Assembly (NCBI RefSeq): GCF_003594875.1
Contig: NZ_QZEY01000004.1
Coordinates: 124,001-188,000, forward strand
Length of the DNA: 64,000 nt
Source of the DNA: Bailinhaonella thermotolerans
GTDB lineage: Bacteria > Actinomycetota > Actinomycetes > Streptosporangiales > Streptosporangiaceae
Direction: 5' to 3'
Below are positions 58,448 to 64,000 of the stretch, piece after piece. The notes under the pieces are model-generated. The model was not told where the DNA came from and made no database searches. It saw only the letters and a list, made by a program, of their open reading frames with translations. Position numbers and translations under genes: made by a program. Numbering within the stretch: position 1 is the stretch's first letter; every line of letters begins with the position of its first letter.

Positions 58448-60208
58448 ATGGCGGGATATCTCATCGAGCCCACGGACAGGCTTCCCTTCTCGGACGCGGA
58501 CAAGGCACGCCGCTACGCTACCGAGCGTTACCAGGGGGCGGTGGGCCTCAACTGGTATCGCTGCGACCCCTCCCTCCGGTTCATCCTCCGCAGCCGCCTC
58601 TCGCCGGAGGCGCTGAGCTGGGCGGAGCCGTACCTCGACCGGGCCGGGGCGCTCATGGGCGGGCCGATCGCCGAGCGCGCCGAGGAGACCGACCGCAACC
58701 CGCCGCGGCTGGAGAAGTACGACCGGTGGGGGCGCGACATCAGCCGCGTGGTCATGCCGGAGACGTTCGAGGCGTCCCGCCGGGACCTGATCCGGCACAG
58801 CCTGCTCGGGCCGGAGTTCGTCAAGGCGGCCCAGGACGCCGGGGCGGACCCGGCCGTGCTCGGAGGTACCTGGTTCTACCTGCTCAACCAGGCCGAGATC
58901 GGGATGACCTGCGCGCTCGGCACGGGCGGGGACATGGTCGTCGCCATGGTGGAGATGTTCGCGCCCGAGGACGTCAAGGAGCGGGTCCGGGAGATCTTCG
59001 CGAACGGCTTCTTCTCCGGCGAGGCCGCCCAGATGTTCACCGAGCGCACCGGCGGCTCGGACCTGGCGGCGATGGAGGCGACCGCGACGCCCGACGGGGA
59101 CGCCTGGCGGCTGAACGGCTTCAAGTGGTTCGCCTCCAACGCCAACGGCTCGGCGTTCGTCGTGCTGGCCAAGGCCGAGGGCGCCCCGGACGGCGTGCGC
59201 GGCGTGGCGCCGTACCTCGTGCTCTGGGAGAAGCGCGACGGATCCCGCAACGGCGTGCGTATCCGCAGGCTCAAGGACAAGCTGGGCACCAAGGCGGTCG
59301 CGTCCGCGGAGATCGAGTTCACCGACGCGGAGGCGTTCCTGCTGGCCCCGCCGCCCCGGGACGGGGAGCGGCACGACGGCAGGGGCCTCGGCCGGATGAT
59401 GGAGCTGACCAACGGGGCGCGGCTGGCGATCGCCTCGATGGGCCTCGGCTGCGCCCGGCGCGGGCTGGTCGAGTCGCTGCTGTACGCCGGGGCGCGCGAG
59501 GCGTTCGGCGCTCCGCTGATCGAGCAGCCGCTGATGCGCCGCAAGCTCGCCGAGATGATCGTCGAGGTCGAGGCGGCGCAGGCCATGGTCTTCGACGGGT
59601 ACGGCGGGCCGAGGCTGCGGCTGAACGCGCCGCTGGCCAAGCTGCGGGCGGCGCGCCTGGGCGTGACCGCGGCGAGCGACGCGATCGAGGTGCACGGCGG
59701 CAACGGCTACATCGAGCAGTGGCCGGTCGCGCGGCTGCTGCGGGACGCGCAGGTCAACCCCATCTGGGAGGGCGGCGACAACATCCTCTGCCTGGACGTG
59801 CGCCGCGCCATGCTCAGGGAGGAGGCCCACGAGCCGTTCCTCGCCCGGCTCCGGGCCGCCGTGGACCAGGCCCCGCCCGGCGACGACGCCACGGCCGAGC
59901 TGGTCGCGGCGCGGATCGGGGACCTGGAGACGGCGATCGGGCGCTGGCGCGGGCTCGACCCGGTGACCGCCGAGGCGCGGCTGTTCCCGCTCGCGCAGGC
60001 GATGGCCGACGTGTACGGCGGGGCGCTGCTGCTGGAGCAGGCCGGCTGGGAGCGCCGCGAGCTGGGCGGCGACCGCAAGGCCCTGGTCGCGCGCCTGTAC
60101 GCCGGGTCCCGCCTCGCCGCGCGCGACCCGCTCCAGGCGATCGGCGCCCCGGCCGAGGACCTGGAGAGGTTCAAGGACCTGTACGACGGCGCCCTGACCA
60201 CGGAGTGA
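58448..60208 (+). CDS. AidB-type acyl-CoA dehydrogenase
   Basis: About 586 residues from the ATG at 58448; an ATG at 58427 would add seven residues but lies in the operator. Typical segments are MFTERTGGSDLAAMEATA, NGFKWFASNANG and RIRRLKDKLGTKAVASAEIEF. The C-terminal VHGGNGYIEQWPVARLLRDA and PIWEGGDNILCLD are also present. These match the AidB subfamily of flavoproteins, longer than ordinary acyl-CoA dehydrogenases. It is divergent from paaX and upstream of an enoyl-CoA hydratase, so a PaaX-controlled acyl-CoA pathway is likely, though AidB itself is linked to alkylation response. Confidence 0.9.
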   Translation: MAGYLIEPTDRLPFSDADKARRYATERYQGAVGLNWYRCDPSLRFILRSRLSPEALSWAEPYLDRAGALMGGPIAERAEETDRNPPRLEKYDRWGRDISRVVMPETFEASRRDLIRHSLLGPEFVKAAQDAGADPAVLGGTWFYLLNQAEIGMTCALGTGGDMVVAMVEMFAPEDVKERVREIFANGFFSGEAAQMFTERTGGSDLAAMEATATPDGDAWRLNGFKWFASNANGSAFVVLAKAEGAPDGVRGVAPYLVLWEKRDGSRNGVRIRRLKDKLGTKAVASAEIEFTDAEAFLLAPPPRDGERHDGRGLGRMMELTNGARLAIASMGLGCARRGLVESLLYAGAREAFGAPLIEQPLMRRKLAEMIVEVEAAQAMVFDGYGGPRLRLNAPLAKLRAARLGVTAASDAIEVHGGNGYIEQWPVARLLRDAQVNPIWEGGDNILCLDVRRAMLREEAHEPFLARLRAAVDQAPPGDDATAELVAARIGDLETAIGRWRGLDPVTAEARLFPLAQAMADVYGGALLLEQAGWERRELGGDRKALVARLYAGSRLAARDPLQAIGAPAEDLERFKDLYDGALTTE

Positions 60209-60407
60209 CCGTACGACCCGCGGGCGGCCCCCTGCACGGCGCGCGGCCCCCTGTACGGCTCGCGCGGCGGCCCGCCGTACGGCTCATGGGAGGCCCGGCC
60301 GTACGGCGGGCCGCCCGCGAGCCGATCTTCTTCGGCCGCGCCCGTGACGGGGTGCGATGGAGAGTGCATGATCGGCGCGAGGGCGGGCGAGTGATGGGAG
60401 GAGACGC

Positions 60408-61163
60408 GTGAGCGTTCGCGTGGAGCGGGACGGGGCCGTGACGACGGTCGTGCTGGCGCGGCCGGAGGTGCGGAACGCGGTGGACGGCCCGGCGGCCGAG
60501 GCGCTGGCGGAGGCGTTCCGGGAGTTCGACGCGGACCCCGGGGCCTCGGTGGCGGTGCTGTGGGGCGAGGGCGGGACGTTCTGCTCGGGCGCCGACCTCA
60601 AGGCCATCGCGGACGGGCGCGGCAACCGGGTGGCGCCCGGCGGTGACGGGCCGATGGGGCCGACCCGGCTGCGGCTGGGCAAGCCGGTGATCGCGGCGGT
60701 CAGCGGGTACGCCGTGGCGGGCGGGCTGGAACTGGCGCTCTGGTGCGACCTGCGGGTGGCCGAGGAGGACGCGGTGTTCGGCGTCTTCTGCCGGCGCTGG
60801 GGCGTGCCGCTGGTCGACGGCGGGACGGTACGGCTGCCGCGCCTGGTCGGGACGGGCCGGGCGATGGACATGATCCTCACCGGGCGCCCGGTGGGCGCGC
60901 GCGAGGCGTATGAGATCGGGCTGGCGAACCGGGTCGTGCCGCCGGGGAAGGCGCGGGAGGAGGCGGAGCTGCTGGCGGCGGAGATCGCGCGGTTCCCGCA
61001 GGCGTGCCTGCGGGCCGACCGGCTGTCCGCGCTGGAGCAGGAGGGCCTGCCCGAGGAGGGGGCGATGGCGCGGGAACTGGAGCGCGCCCTCCCGGTGCTC
61101 GGCGAGGCGGTCGAGGGCGCCACCCGGTTCGCGGGCGGAGCGGGCCGCCACGGTTCCTTCTGA
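60408..61163 (+). CDS. Enoyl-CoA hydratase/isomerase family protein
   Basis: The 251-residue protein (GTG start, GGGAGGAG upstream) has the crotonase fold. TVVLARPEVRNAVDG starts the first strand, the oxyanion loops are TFCSGADLKAI and AVSGYAVAGGLELALWCDLRV, and the active-site region is FGVFCRRWGVPLVDGGT. The first catalytic Glu position of classical hydratases is changed in GVPLVDGG, as in many paralogues, so hydratase, isomerase or hydrolase activity is possible. It lies 199 bp after the dehydrogenase gene. Confidence 0.88.
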   Translation: MSVRVERDGAVTTVVLARPEVRNAVDGPAAEALAEAFREFDADPGASVAVLWGEGGTFCSGADLKAIADGRGNRVAPGGDGPMGPTRLRLGKPVIAAVSGYAVAGGLELALWCDLRVAEEDAVFGVFCRRWGVPLVDGGTVRLPRLVGTGRAMDMILTGRPVGAREAYEIGLANRVVPPGKAREEAELLAAEIARFPQACLRADRLSALEQEGLPEEGAMARELERALPVLGEAVEGATRFAGGAGRHGSF

Positions 61164-61251
61164 GCGCGCGGAACGCGGCTTCCCCCCGCGACGCCTGGAT
61201 CGGGGGCGTCGCGGTCCCTAGGATCGGGGCTTCGACGATCTTGGAGTGCGT

Positions 61252-63237
<1,986 letters not shown>

Positions 63238-63239
63238 CC

Positions 63240-64000
63240 TCACCCGGCGAGGGGGAGGCGCGCGGCGACCTCGAAGCCGCCGTCCTCGCGCGGCCCGGTG
63301 CGCAGCGAGCCGCCCAGGGCCGAGACGCGCTCGCGCATGCCCGCCAGCCCGAAGCCCGCCCCGCCGGGCGCCTCCCCGGGCGCGCCGACCAGCGCGGGCG
63401 CGTCGTTGACGACCTCCACGGCCAGCTCGGCGGCGGTACGGCGGAGCCGCACGCGGGTCGTGGCCCCGGCGGCATGCCGTACGACGTTCGTGAGCGCTTC
63501 CTGCACGATCCGGAACGCGGCGCGGTCCACGTCGGGGGGAAGGCCGCCGAGATCCCCCTCGCGGGTGAGCGAGACCGGGACCCCGCCGCTCTCCAGCTCG
63601 GCGACCAGGGCGTCGAGCCGGGCGAGGCCGGGGCTGACCTCCCGCCAGCCCTTCAGCGTGGCCCGCAGGTCGCCGAGGGCGTCCTTGCTCGCCGCGCGGA
63701 TCGCGCCCAGCGCCGCCCCGACCTCGTCGTTCCGGCCACCGGTCTCGTCGTCCCGGCCGCCGGCCTCGTCGTTCCGGCCGCCGGCCGCGCGCTCCAGGGC
63801 GTGCAGGGCGGCGCCCGCCTGGACGCTGATCATGGAGAGGCTGTGGGCGACCACGTCATGGACCTCACGGGCCATCATGAGGCGTTCCTCGGCCATGCGG
63901 CGCTGGGCCTCCTCGCGCCGGGCGCGCTCCTCCTGGACGGCCCGGTCGCGCGCCTCCGCGACGTACGCCACGCGCAGCCGCACGGTCCCGCCCGCCCAGA
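63240..64000 (-). CDS. NarL-type sensor histidine kinase (3' part, runs off window)
   Basis: At least 253 residues are visible; the frame stays open to the window edge, so the sensor part is missing. AREVHDVVAHSLSMISVQ is the HisKA_3 dimerisation/phosphoacceptor helix with the His. EALTNVVRHA is the N-box, and GFGLAGMRERVSALGGSL is the G-box of the ATPase. Between them is an acidic 7-residue repeat (GGRNDEA, GGRDDET, GGRNDEV) from a 21-bp tandem repeat. A response regulator gene is expected to the right or left of the complete gene but is not in this window. Confidence 0.92.
   Translation of the reverse strand, partial: WAGGTVRLRVAYVAEARDRAVQEERARREEAQRRMAEERLMMAREVHDVVAHSLSMISVQAGAALHALERAAGGRNDEAGGRDDETGGRNDEVGAALGAIRAASKDALGDLRATLKGWREVSPGLARLDALVAELESGGVPVSLTREGDLGGLPPDVDRAAFRIVQEALTNVVRHAAGATTRVRLRRTAAELAVEVVNDAPALVGAPGEAPGGAGFGLAGMRERVSALGGSLRTGPREDGGFEVAARLPLAG
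63725..63787. repeat. 21-bp in-frame repeats in histidine kinase gene
   Basis: Three 21-bp units containing CTCGTCGTTCCGGCCRCCGG encode the GGRNDE-type repeats in the linker after the phosphoacceptor helix. They are in frame and could vary in number. Confidence 0.65.

Noticed and set aside
57644..59830. Minus-strand frame extending the PaaX gene far upstream
   Set aside because: The extension is the antisense of the acyl-CoA dehydrogenase. The real start is the ATG at 58417, where PaaX homology begins.

Overview
The window is chromosomal DNA of a high-GC filamentous actinomycete. The Streptosporangiales (Actinomadura/Nonomuraea/Spirillospora-like) are the best guess. The reasons are the extreme GC bias, GTG starts and ATGA/GTGA gene overlaps, an FxSxx-COOH peptide cassette, an AfsR-type regulator, a subtilisin-inhibitor-like protein and DUF574-type methyltransferase. 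I see no transposase, integrase, rRNA operon or CRISPR array, so it reads as an ordinary chromosomal segment with accessory modules.

Layout. 0.1-2 kb: translationally coupled MEDS-STAS and MEDS-ATPase regulators of partner-switching type. 2-4.1 kb: MscS-type channel divergent from an APC permease. 4.2-10.4 kb: an acyl-CoA carboxylase/AtuA-like catabolic operon with a divergent TetR regulator and a palindromic operator. 10.4-14.7 kb: SAM methyltransferase and a three-gene ABC-2 exporter. 14.7-19.7 kb: MOSC protein, DUF305/DUF6153 pair, glycosyltransferase, SSI-like inhibitor, a stand-alone uS11-like protein and a GNAT enzyme. 19.8-20.24 kb: two tandem structured RNA genes, each with its own ECF-type promoter and terminator. 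20.3-25.2 kb: cupin, EEP nuclease, cyclase-like protein, Mrr-type nuclease and MFS transporter. 25.3-27.2 kb: TPR protein preceded by a 24-codon peptide gene. 28.1-33.3 kb, all on the minus strand: RyR/TrkA-N membrane sensor, three near-identical unusual tRNA genes, zinc-ribbon SDR, LRR protein and KptA. 33.8-43.4 kb: an alpha/beta hydrolase and a complete FxSxx-COOH system (fxsA, fxsB, AAC(3)-like enzyme, fxsC, fxsT). 43.7-46.0 kb: a second candidate RiPP cassette (20-residue peptide, ThiF/E1-like enzyme, PqqD-like/M50 protease). 46.3-51.2 kb: hydrolase, secreted chitinase and a DrrAB-type exporter preceded by four evenly spaced GGTGAAACCGG boxes. 51.2-64 kb: AfsR-like regulator, two receptor-type Ser/Thr kinases, tRNA-Lys, PASTA lipoprotein-like protein, PaaX regulator with acyl-CoA dehydrogenase and enoyl-CoA hydratase, and the 3' part of a sensor histidine kinase.

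How it fits together. Three very short peptide genes (27.1, 43.4 and 46.0 kb) lie within 19 kb, each upstream of and co-directional with plausible partner proteins. FxsA/B/C/T is a recognised family. The ThiF/M50 and TPR peptide loci look much less described. The twin RNAs at 19.8-20.24 kb and the triple unusual tRNAs next to KptA are the best candidates for undescribed biology. Their functions are inference; the sequence patterns behind them are directly visible.
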